Assembly (NCBI GenBank): GCA_002110465.1
Contig: NEED01000022.1
Coordinates: forward strand, 1 to 64,000
Direction: 5' to 3'
DNA: 64,000 nt
DNA from: an unicellular cyanobacterium SU2
GTDB lineage: Bacteria; Cyanobacteriota; Cyanobacteriia; Cyanobacteriales; Microcystaceae
Shown here: piece by piece, positions 54,430 to 62,586 of the stretch
How positions within the stretch are numbered: position 1 is the stretch's first letter
Layout: the number at the start of each line of letters is the position of its first letter
The notes under the pieces: model-generated
Database searches by the model: none
Told to the model about the DNA's origin: nothing
What the model saw: the letters and a program-made list of their open reading frames with translations, nothing else
Position numbers and translations under genes: made by a program

Positions 54430-56808
54430 TTATTCATTTAATTCTGTCGTTTCCATCAACAATAAATTCTCTGAATTGTCATTAGAAATAGCTTGCCATA
54501 ATTGAACGTTTCCTCCTCCACAACCACTGACTACCCTTTGTCCATCAGAACTTAGCGCGATCGCCTGTATGGTCTGTTGGTGAGCAGTCAAAGTATGCAA
54601 TAATTGTTTTGTCTGAAGATCCCACACATAAATTCTCCCTGTCTCATCACCACTAAACAGATAGGAATGATAAACACGAAGGGTTGACACACTTCCTAAA
54701 TGTCCAGTTAACGTACACAAAAGGTGTCCTGTTTGAAAATCCCACAATTTAATGGTTTTGTCTGTACTACCACTAATTAAGGTTCGTCCATTATCGCTGA
54801 GAATTACTGTTTTGACTGCTCCTCCATGACCGATCAAGGTTCGACACAAGTTTCCTTGATTAAGGTTCCAAATTCTCAGGGTTTTGTCCGTACTACCACT
54901 AATTAAGGTTTGTCCATCGTGACTAATGACTAAACAAGAAACACTCTGTCTATGACCAAATAGAGTTAACCAGGACTCTCCTGTCTGTAGATCCCAAAGT
55001 TTAATTTTGTGGCTACCACTGGCAATAAAAGACCGACTTCCTAAGTGTATGGCCAAAGCTTTAAGGGGTTTTTTATGTCCAAATAAAGTTCGATAGAGTT
55101 GACCAGTAGATAAGTGCCAAATTTTAATACAACTCCGTTCTTTGGTGGTATCGCTCGTCACTAATATTTGTCCATCGTGACTACCCGTAACCGCTAAAAT
55201 ATGTCCACAATGCAGACCGAATTCATGAGATAGAGATAAAGAACCTAACTTAGGGTCATAATGCCACAATTTCAAAGAACAATGATTCCGTTGACTGATA
55301 ACTTTATATCCTGTCTGATCTATTCCTATCCAGACAACTTGTTCAGCAATAGTTTTTATAGTTCGCTGTAATTCAAATTGACTGAGTTCGAGTTTACCGG
55401 GACTCATAAAAGATGGTTTTTCAGTTAAAATATCGACCCATTTCCGTATCTGAATAATCTCGTTGTAATTAGATAACTTTGATAAACATTGGGTAAGATG
55501 ATTTAGATATTCTTGATCGCGTTGACTCAGAATATTTCGTATTTCCTTGAGTGTTTCCAGGGTGGCATTTTCTGATAATTGATGTTGTTGTCGCCAATAA
55601 GCAAACGAATAAGTGAGTGCTTCAATAGCAAAAGTGGTATCGGGTAAATTCATCAAACCTTCAGCTAATTTTAAGGCTAATTCGGGAATATCTTGCGAAG
55701 ATTCATGGCCTAATACTGCCAAAATATCTTCATAGAGAGAAACAGTAACTTTTAAGATCGCGGGTTGAGCGTGAACGGTAGGAAATGTTTCTTCTAGGGA
55801 TAATAACCACATGGGTAAATGAGGGGAAATATTCTCGTCAATTAAATAATGAATGTCAGCAACCCATCCCCCAAGTAAACAGTGACAAATACTTAAAAAT
55901 TGACATAAAGACTCATAATCTTGCTCATCAAATTGATAATTAACACTTAATTGTTCGGTTTGAATTCCTGCTTCTGCTAAAACTTCTAATTCTTGGACTA
56001 AAGCATAATTGCGTTCACAAATTCCCCCAAGTCTTTGTAGATCTTCGTGTGATTTTCCCAACTCTAATAATTGAAAGCGAGTTTCTTGCCACTGTTTTAC
56101 CCTTGTCTTAACTGATTCTCTGAGAAAGTTTTGATAATTAAAGGTAAAAATAGTTGTATAATGATATTTCTGCGCGTTTTTTTGCCAATATACTACATTA
56201 AAGTGAATTTCACTACCTTGAATTTCTGTTGCTAAAATTAGACAGGAAATTGAGTTAAGTTTCTCAAATAAAAGTTGGATACTGGTTTCGCCATAAAAAT
56301 AATTGCGATCCCATACTTCTGCTAAAAAACAGATTCCTTTCCCTGAAGTATGAAAAGTGTAGTTTTTCTGAATAAACTCTCGTAAAATTTGAGCAAGTTT
56401 TTTTTCAAAGTCCCCAAGGTTAATGTCTAATTCAGAAAATTCTGGGAATGATTTTCTGGGAGGAGCAACAAAAATCATGAGATCTTTGCTTTCAATAGTG
56501 ACTTTTTCGAGAATTTGTTGACCAGATAACCGTAACGGCCAGTAATTTTTTTGAGAATTATTAGAAAATTCTAAAACCTGTCTCTGAGAAAACTTATCTT
56601 CTAGATAAACATGATTAACTTCACTGAATTTCCCATTGGTAATATTTTCCCGATTACCCAAAGTTTTAAAAACCGTTTTAGCCTGTTGTTTGTGTCGCTC
56701 TTTAATTTCTTCTTGTAAAGCATCAAACCAAGTATTAATTCCTGTATAGATGATAGTAGTTAAGACAGGTTTTGTTACTTGAATAAATAAGTTAAGCCAC
56801 TGCTCCAT
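54430..56808 (-). CDS. WD40 beta-propeller protein with a large N-terminal region
   Basis: The 792-residue protein has an unrecognised N-terminal part (about 1-470) that begins with a hydrophobic or amphipathic helix (EQWLNLFIQVTKPVLTTIIY) and includes predicted alpha/beta and helical segments. WD40 repeats follow at about 490-780, for example LFGHRQSVSCLVISHDGQTL, STDKTLRIWNL and STDKTIKLWDF. Two adjacent WD units share an identical stretch of about 21 bases (54763 and 54889 regions), a sign of recent duplication. It is probably a scaffold; the N-terminal function is unknown. It stands alone after a long gap. Confidence 0.75.
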   Translation of the reverse strand: MEQWLNLFIQVTKPVLTTIIYTGINTWFDALQEEIKERHKQQAKTVFKTLGNRENITNGKFSEVNHVYLEDKFSQRQVLEFSNNSQKNYWPLRLSGQQILEKVTIESKDLMIFVAPPRKSFPEFSELDINLGDFEKKLAQILREFIQKNYTFHTSGKGICFLAEVWDRNYFYGETSIQLLFEKLNSISCLILATEIQGSEIHFNVVYWQKNAQKYHYTTIFTFNYQNFLRESVKTRVKQWQETRFQLLELGKSHEDLQRLGGICERNYALVQELEVLAEAGIQTEQLSVNYQFDEQDYESLCQFLSICHCLLGGWVADIHYLIDENISPHLPMWLLSLEETFPTVHAQPAILKVTVSLYEDILAVLGHESSQDIPELALKLAEGLMNLPDTTFAIEALTYSFAYWRQQHQLSENATLETLKEIRNILSQRDQEYLNHLTQCLSKLSNYNEIIQIRKWVDILTEKPSFMSPGKLELSQFELQRTIKTIAEQVVWIGIDQTGYKVISQRNHCSLKLWHYDPKLGSLSLSHEFGLHCGHILAVTGSHDGQILVTSDTTKERSCIKIWHLSTGQLYRTLFGHKKPLKALAIHLGSRSFIASGSHKIKLWDLQTGESWLTLFGHRQSVSCLVISHDGQTLISGSTDKTLRIWNLNQGNLCRTLIGHGGAVKTVILSDNGRTLISGSTDKTIKLWDFQTGHLLCTLTGHLGSVSTLRVYHSYLFSGDETGRIYVWDLQTKQLLHTLTAHQQTIQAIALSSDGQRVVSGCGGGNVQLWQAISNDNSENLLLMETTELNE

Positions 56809-57075
56809 TAAAAATTACAATAACGTATGTATATAGCATTGTCTTGATTTTCTTTAATAGTTAAATCTAATCACATAAGTCGTTAATATTAAGTTATCCA
56901 TTGGTTAAGTTTTGATTATAAAAGGATTAAACTAAGTTAATCCCGTCTGTCTGTTGGAGATCTTGAGCGATCGCTGATAATTTCTCTACAGAACCATCTT
57001 TTCCCCCCACCTAATCTTAATTTATTCTGAATTAGGGAGAGATTTAGTAATGTCTTGTTTCATCTGAATTTTAGG

Positions 57076-57447
57076 TTATTCTTTTCTTTGCGTTAAATAA
57101 CTTAATAACCAATTAGCCATAGTAGCACGGCGAGTTTGTCGAGGTCCAAATTCTCCAATTTTGTAACCCTTAAATCCCAATTTTTCTTTGAGAAGTTGTT
57201 TATTTTCTTTAGGAATAGAACGAGTTAATTTAACGGTTGGCGGTCTATTTTCAATAAAATCTGGGGGGTCTGGATAGTCTTTTCGCCAGTCTTCATCAAC
57301 TTGAGTATGATTCCAACGTTGGCTAGATTCGTCATAACGATAGCCTAAATAATACCAAACTAATTGATTAACGGTTAAATCATCCAGTTCTTCCTTAAGA
57401 ATTGCCCAAATTGTCTCTGTATTCAGGGGAGGTAACTGAGTTTTCAT
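57076..57447 (-). CDS. DUF1823 family protein
   Basis: The 123-residue soluble protein is a clear DUF1823 member: PPLNTETIWAILKEELDD, VNQLVWYYLGYRYDES, PDPPDFIENRPPTVKLTRSI and LGFKGYKIGEFGPRQTRRAT, regions that are highly conserved in cyanobacteria. The function is unknown. Single gene, divergent from the narM-like gene with 173 bases between starts. Confidence 0.85.
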   Translation of the reverse strand: MKTQLPPLNTETIWAILKEELDDLTVNQLVWYYLGYRYDESSQRWNHTQVDEDWRKDYPDPPDFIENRPPTVKLTRSIPKENKQLLKEKLGFKGYKIGEFGPRQTRRATMANWLLSYLTQRKE

Positions 57448-57620
57448 ATTGTTTTGCTTAAGTCGTCAGTTAGGAGTGAGCCTAAAAAAATTAACTATGC
57501 TTTATTATAAAGGAATACGCTGACCTAAATCGGATGAAAAACCATAATCTTTAAGAATGGAACTTTTAACTTCTGTCCGAGTTAACCATCTTTTATTATA
57601 TTATTTTTAAGTTAGGAAAC

Positions 57621-58073
57621 ATGAGTCATTTTTTTCAATTTGAAGCTGATTTTGTTGAGTCTCTAAATTGTATCCCCATGCAGGTGCGTCTGAATTTGGA
57701 TACTTGTGGGGTTAAGCTTAAATTATATCATTGGAATCAATTTACACCAGAAGAGCGTCAAGTATTAGTCTCCATGGCTTGTAGTACCCCTGAAGAGAGT
57801 AAAATTTATCGGGAATTTTTACAAACGCTGGTTACTGAAAAAACGGGAAGTCCCGCCAATAAGTTAGAGATTGATCCCCATCCTCCTTGGCTTGATCCTA
57901 CTACGATTCCTGCTGAAGTTCTCAGAAAAGCCAGCGAATTTGAGGTCACTATTAGTCCAACGCAGTGGTCTAATTTAAGTCCTCTTCAACGGTTTGCTTT
58001 AATTAAATTAAGTCGTCCTAGTCATGAAAATAAAAATTTTCATCCAGCTTTGCAAGAGTTTAAGTTAACTTAA
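57621..58073 (+). CDS. narM: Nitrate reductase-associated protein (NarM-like)
   Basis: The 150-residue protein matches the nitrate-reductase-associated family: FFQFEADFVESLNCIPMQVR at the N-terminus, LKLYHWNQFTPEERQVLV and WLDPTTIPAEVLRKA. Cyanobacterial NarM is needed to obtain active nitrate reductase, probably at cofactor insertion or maturation. No nar genes are nearby, so the assignment rests on family resemblance. It is convergent with the transglycosylase gene, 20 bases apart. Confidence 0.7.
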   Translation: MSHFFQFEADFVESLNCIPMQVRLNLDTCGVKLKLYHWNQFTPEERQVLVSMACSTPEESKIYREFLQTLVTEKTGSPANKLEIDPHPPWLDPTTIPAEVLRKASEFEVTISPTQWSNLSPLQRFALIKLSRPSHENKNFHPALQEFKLT

Positions 58074-58093
58074 ACTCCTCTTAAAAAGAGAGC

Positions 58094-60289
58094 TTATTTA
58101 AGTGAATTTTTCTGAGTTTGTTGGGCTAACAATTGGGAGATCTCAGGGTTATAGATTCGGAGATAATTCCAGTAATTTCCAAAGACGGATTCAACATAAC
58201 CTTTTGTCTCTCGGAAAGGAATTTTTTCCACAAATACATCAGGATCACTCACCTGATATCTTCTGACCCATTTGGAAACATTCCCCGGTCCTGCATTGTA
58301 ACTAGCAATCGCTAATAAAGAATTATTGCTATAGGTATCATGGGTATAGTTTAAATACCAAGTTCCTAGATTCACATTATCATTGGGATTGCTCAAAGAA
58401 TAATCTTTTAGAGATATTTTATTGGCCACCCATTCCCCTGTTGCTGGCATCACTTGCATTAATCCCTTTGCTCCCACCGGCGAGGCAATTTCTGGTTCAA
58501 AACGGGATTCTTGGCGAATCAAAGAGGTTACTAATAAAGGATTTAATTGGCGTTTTTGAGACCAATCAATAATAGTTTCATAGAAAGGAAATGGGAAAAG
58601 CGCGTGCCAATATTCGGGGGTTTCTCTGAGTTTTTCCCACTCAACTTTTGATTCAGGTTCATCCTTATTTTGAAGATTCCAAACTTGGTTAATTCCTTGT
58701 AGATTTTTTCCTTGAACTAACTTAAGTAAAGCATCAGAAAACGCTTCATCAACAGTTAACTCAGAGCGATCGCCCACTTCTGCTTTAAATAAGGTAATAG
58801 CATCGCCATCTTGTCCTAGGCGATAGAGTTCTTTAAACATATCCGATCCCGCCGGAGGAACCGAACGGCTATCGGGTTTAGCAATGGTGGGTAAGGTTTG
58901 ACGGATGTTATTAAAATTCCCGACATTCCAGCCTAATTGAACTGCCGATCGCCAAGCATAGTAAGATTGGGGATGACGGGAAACCACGTGTTCAAAAGCC
59001 GTTTGAGCATCTTGCGATCGCCCTAGTTGTTGCGCCCATTTACCCACCCAAAAGCCTGCTTTGGGAGCTAAAGAACTGTTAGGATTATTACTGGTGATGG
59101 GTTGCGCCCAAGTCCAAGCTTTCAGGGCATCTCCCCGTTCAGCTGCCGTTTTCGCCACACTCCAACGATATTTAGCGGTTGCGTCAGCCTTGGGATATTC
59201 AGCGAGCAAGGTTTCTCGACTTTTAGCTGCTTCAGTTTTGCGCCCCATCTTATCCAGGAATTTTGCCTTTTCTACTAAAGCGTCGGCGGCTTCATCAGGA
59301 AATTGTTTAATAATTTGGTCAAGATAGCTGATAGCGGTTTCAGGTTGGGATAGTCTGGCGAGTCGTTTCAGGGCGGTTGCTGTTTCTGGGGCTTTTGGAA
59401 ACTCTACCAAGAGGCTTTGATAGGCTGCTTTCACCTCATCGTTACTATTCCCTTGAGGTTGAACCTGTTGTCCTCTGGCGATGCGATAGAGGTTTTGAGG
59501 AGTAGCAGGGGCTTTTTTGTAGGCTTGGGCAGCTTTATTATAGTCATTTATTGACCAATAGCCATCAGCGATCACTTGCCAGTCTTCGGGGGTTAACTTA
59601 CCGGCATAGTCTTTAACTAGGCGATCGCGAATTGGGTTGGTTTCGGGAGTGTTGGCATCGTACTTAGCCAACAGAATTAATAATTTAGGTTGAGCGGGGT
59701 TTTCCTCAAGACGCTGGCGGATAATCTCGTGAGTGTTGGGATGTTGGGGATATTGTTCAATGGCTTGATCCCAATATTGGGGATCATATTTTCCTAATCT
59801 GTAGAGTGCTTCTGCGGAAACTAAAGCGTCAGGATAGGTTTCAACTAGGGTTTTCCAGGTTTCTTGAGCTTTATCTGTTTCATTGGTCAGTTCATAACCC
59901 CGACCCTGTTTAAGGAGAATATAGGGAGTCAGGACAGGATACTCTTTGTCTAACCCTTCAAGCTGACGTAAAGCGGGGCCACCTTCATACGTTTGGAGTA
60001 AATCAACAGCTAATAAATAACGAGCGCGACTGCGTTCTAAGGAGAGGGTATCAGACTCAGCAATTTCTTGTAGCTTTTGCTGTCTTTGTTCGGGGGGAAT
60101 TTCAGCTAACGTCAGGACAACAGAGGGTTTATTGGGATCTTCTTTGAGAGCTTCTTCAATCTGTGCTTGTTGCCTTTTCTCGATCCATTCTACCGTTTTG
60201 GGAACCAAGAGAATGGTTCCAACGATGGTCAGTCCTAGTAATCCTAAACCCACAACGAGGACGTTTTTTTGTTTGAGTGACTTGAGCAT
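58094..60289 (-). CDS. Lytic murein transglycosylase with TPR-like N-terminal domain
   Basis: The 731-residue protein has a membrane anchor or signal (about 10-30), a long TPR-like superhelical region (to about 560) and a C-terminal SLT domain. The catalytic Glu lies near 594 in SLIRQESRFEPE, followed by GAKGLMQVMPATGEW, DNVNLGTWYLNY and ASYNAGPGNVSKW. It resembles Slt70-type enzymes, which cleave peptidoglycan to 1,6-anhydro products in the periplasm. It is convergent with the narM-like gene and 48 bases downstream of a secreted-protein gene. Confidence 0.85.
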   Translation of the reverse strand: MLKSLKQKNVLVVGLGLLGLTIVGTILLVPKTVEWIEKRQQAQIEEALKEDPNKPSVVLTLAEIPPEQRQQKLQEIAESDTLSLERSRARYLLAVDLLQTYEGGPALRQLEGLDKEYPVLTPYILLKQGRGYELTNETDKAQETWKTLVETYPDALVSAEALYRLGKYDPQYWDQAIEQYPQHPNTHEIIRQRLEENPAQPKLLILLAKYDANTPETNPIRDRLVKDYAGKLTPEDWQVIADGYWSINDYNKAAQAYKKAPATPQNLYRIARGQQVQPQGNSNDEVKAAYQSLLVEFPKAPETATALKRLARLSQPETAISYLDQIIKQFPDEAADALVEKAKFLDKMGRKTEAAKSRETLLAEYPKADATAKYRWSVAKTAAERGDALKAWTWAQPITSNNPNSSLAPKAGFWVGKWAQQLGRSQDAQTAFEHVVSRHPQSYYAWRSAVQLGWNVGNFNNIRQTLPTIAKPDSRSVPPAGSDMFKELYRLGQDGDAITLFKAEVGDRSELTVDEAFSDALLKLVQGKNLQGINQVWNLQNKDEPESKVEWEKLRETPEYWHALFPFPFYETIIDWSQKRQLNPLLVTSLIRQESRFEPEIASPVGAKGLMQVMPATGEWVANKISLKDYSLSNPNDNVNLGTWYLNYTHDTYSNNSLLAIASYNAGPGNVSKWVRRYQVSDPDVFVEKIPFRETKGYVESVFGNYWNYLRIYNPEISQLLAQQTQKNSLK

Positions 60290-60337
60290 TCCATTCCCTG
60301 AACAACGATTAAATATATATTATTAACCGTTCTGGGT

Positions 60338-60751
60338 TTATTTGGGGACGTTGGGATAGAGATTATCGATCTGTTGTTGCTGTGCTTCTCTCAGTTGGAT
60401 CACAGGGCCTTGTTGATTCAAAGACTCAATCTGGGGGAGTAATTGGTCGCAATTACTAGGAATAGCCGGAGGAGGATTGGTGACCGTTCGTTCTAAACAA
60501 GCTCTTTGTGTGCGTTCTCGGTGAAAATGTTGCAGGATCTTTTCTGGGGTTTGAAAGTAAATTTGACGATTATGCCGTGTATCTTCACGAAACCGTTCCG
60601 CCTGACAATCTCTATTTTCGGTGCGACATTGTTGAGGACTAACGGTAACATTTGGCCCATACTTAATTTGGGCTACGGTTGGTTCTAGGATACTTGCAAT
60701 TAATCCTATACCCAACAGGGAAGTGAGGGGGAGTAACGTCTGAATTTTCAT
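60338..60751 (-). CDS. Small secreted protein of unknown function
   Basis: The 137-residue protein has a signal peptide (MKIQTLLPLTSLLGIGLIAS, cleavage near TVAQI). The mature part is Gln/Arg/Asn-rich with four cysteines (Cys42, Cys49, Cys84, Cys100) that could form two disulphides. No family is recognised. It lies 48 bases upstream of the transglycosylase gene on the same strand and may be cotranscribed, which hints at a cell-wall role. Confidence 0.55.
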   Translation of the reverse strand: MKIQTLLPLTSLLGIGLIASILEPTVAQIKYGPNVTVSPQQCRTENRDCQAERFREDTRHNRQIYFQTPEKILQHFHRERTQRACLERTVTNPPPAIPSNCDQLLPQIESLNQQGPVIQLREAQQQQIDNLYPNVPK

Positions 60752-60840
60752 GGTTGCTAGGGATTACTGAGTAAATTCTTGAGGCTGTTGCGTAGATTTA
60801 CTTTAATCCTAGACAAAATTTTAATAGAGATCAATCCTGG

Positions 60841-60897
60841 TTTGTCGTAAGGGCTTCAGCCCTGGTTATCACCAAAATCTAAAGGACTTACTACAAA
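60841..60897. repeat. Dispersed 57-bp repeat, copy B
   Basis: TTTGTCGTAAG (60841-60851) and CTTACTACAAA (60887-60897) form near-perfect inverted ends, with the internal hairpin GGGCTTCAGCCC. Related to copies A and C. Confidence 0.65.
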
Positions 60898-60963
60898 CTT
60901 ACAAATAAACGCCTAGGGTTTTCCCCAGGCGACTAGCTCTTGAATTTAATTGGTAACAGTCAA

Positions 60964-61598
60964 CTATGCAAAGACTACAATATTTTGATGAGTCATTACT
61001 AAACCTGTATCTAAAGTAGCAATTTGGGTTGCTGTTGTACCTCCGTTGCCATCGATATCAAATAAGAAATTACCGTTAGCATCGTTGTAAATAAATCGAT
61101 GATTGGCAGTCGTTGCTTGTGTTCCCAGAACAAATTGATTAGCATCGAGAGTTCCCACAGCTAAACCACCACCAAAACCAGAGCTAGATACATGAATACT
61201 ATCATTGGCTACGGAAAAACCGATAATAGTATCTATGCCTTCGGTGGGAGAATTAAAGACGAATTTATCATTTCCTGTGCCACTGTTGAGAAGATCATCT
61301 CCTAAACCACCTTCTAAAAGATCGTCTCCTTGGTGACCAAATAAGTTATCATTGCCTTGCTCTCCTAACAAAGTATCATTCCCTTCCCATCCAGCGAGTC
61401 GATCATCGTCATTGACCCCTTCGAGTTGGTCATTACCTTCGTCGCCAAATAAAGTATCATTTCCGGCACCGCCGTAGAGAGTATCATCGCCTAAACCTCC
61501 TCTTAGAAGGTCATTGCCTCTTTCACCAAACAAGCGGTCATTGCCACTGTTTCCGTTAAGAGTATCATTGCCTAAACCTCCAATGCAATTTTCTCATT
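60964..61598 (-). pseudogene. 5'-truncated RTX (hemolysin-type calcium-binding) protein
   Basis: The frame is open from about 61598 to the stop at 60964 and is built of GGxGxDxL nonapeptide repeats (GGLGNDTLNGNSGNDRLFG, GGAGNDTLFGDEGND), then a C-terminal domain ending VMTHQNIVVFA. Just upstream the frame meets stop codons, and no real start codon precedes the repeats, so the 5' part of a much larger protein is missing. Such proteins are Ca2+-binding exoproteins exported by type I secretion. Whether a shorter product is made is doubtful. Confidence 0.7.
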
Positions 61599-61649
61599 AA
61601 CAGACCTTTGACCCAAAAGATCGAGTAAGTGAGCAACAATAAACTTAAG

Positions 61650-61704
61650 TTTGTAGTAAGTCATAATAGAACTTATCCCATTGGGCTAAAGCCCCGACTA
61701 CAAA
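61650..61704. repeat. Dispersed 55-bp repeat, copy C
   Basis: TTTGTAGTAAG (61650-61660) and CGACTACAAA (61695-61704) form the ends, with the internal palindrome GGGCTAAAGCCC (61683-61694). It begins 52 bases after the RTX fragment's broken end. Confidence 0.65.
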
Positions 61705-61747
61705 CCTTTAATTATTGAGTAAGCTCATATTCTATAGGCAAAAACTT

Positions 61748-62407
61748 ATGTCAATAACCCGTCAACAATTAGCCGAATTGATGCCAGATGCCACTCAAGT
61801 TGAAAGTGATGAACCCGAGATGGAAAGTAGTTTACATTATGTTCAATTAGCTTTATTAGTTTCCTGTTTAGAATGGCTCTGGCGTGAAAGAGATGATTTT
61901 TTTATTGGAGCTAATCTCACCATTTATTTTAATCGCCAACAACTCAAAACGAGAGACTTTAGGGGGCCTGATTTTTTCTTGGTTAAACAAACCCAAAAGC
62001 GTCCGCGCAAATCCTGGGTAACCTGGGAAGAAGAAGGAAAGTATCCCGATTTAATCATTGAATTACTCTCAGAATCAACCGCAGAAATTGATAAAACCCT
62101 CAAAAAAGAGTTGTATCAAAATCGCTTTCGGACTCCAGAATATTTTTGGTTTTCTCCAGAGACATTAGAGTTAGCGGGATTTAGGTTAACTCAAGGAAAA
62201 TATGAAAAAATCACCTCTAATGAATCGCGTTGGGTGTGGAGTGAAACTTTAGAATTATATTTAGGGATATACCAAGAAAAGCTGCGATATTTCACCGTAG
62301 AAGGTCAACTGGTTCCCACTCCAGAAGAAGAAGCATTGCAACAGCAACAACGTGCTGAACAATTGGCTGCACAATTAAGAGCCTTGGGAATAGAACCAGA
62401 GGTTTGA
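61748..62407 (+). CDS. Uma2 family (DUF820) putative nuclease
   Basis: ATG 61748 gives 219 residues with the Uma2 pattern: FFIGANLTIYFN, RDFRGPDFFLVKQ, YPDLIIELLSEST and PEYFWFSPETLEL, holding the likely catalytic Asp and Glu. The C-terminal part is Gln/Glu-rich (EEEALQQQQRAEQLAAQL), probably coiled coil, as in many cyanobacterial members. An upstream in-frame start at 61715 lies close to the repeat and is less likely. No partner is seen. Confidence 0.75.
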   Translation: MSITRQQLAELMPDATQVESDEPEMESSLHYVQLALLVSCLEWLWRERDDFFIGANLTIYFNRQQLKTRDFRGPDFFLVKQTQKRPRKSWVTWEEEGKYPDLIIELLSESTAEIDKTLKKELYQNRFRTPEYFWFSPETLELAGFRLTQGKYEKITSNESRWVWSETLELYLGIYQEKLRYFTVEGQLVPTPEEEALQQQQRAEQLAAQLRALGIEPEV

Positions 62408-62428
62408 ATTAATTAAAAAAATAAAAAG

Positions 62429-62455
62429 TTCGTAGTTGGGGCTTTAGCCCTTACG
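62429..62455. repeat. Dispersed repeat, partial copy D
   Basis: The stretch TTCGTAGTTGGGGCTTTAGC holds the GGGCTTTAGCCC hairpin (62439-62450) and the TTCGTAG end of the dispersed repeat, but not the rest of it. It lies 21 bases after the Uma2 stop. Confidence 0.45.
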
Positions 62456-62586
62456 CCTTAGTCAATCAGTTCAACATGAGCATTTATGGATGAGAGAATT
62501 TTGCTATCTTTAATAGACTATAGGCAAACAATAGCCTCAATTAATAGTAAATATTTGTAAATCCTTCTCAGTCCCTCATCTAGACT

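Noticed and set aside
58078-58090. CTCTT-AAA-AAGAG hairpin between the narM-like and transglycosylase genes
   Set aside because: A 5-bp stem with a 3-base loop is too weak to call a terminator, although its convergent position is suggestive.
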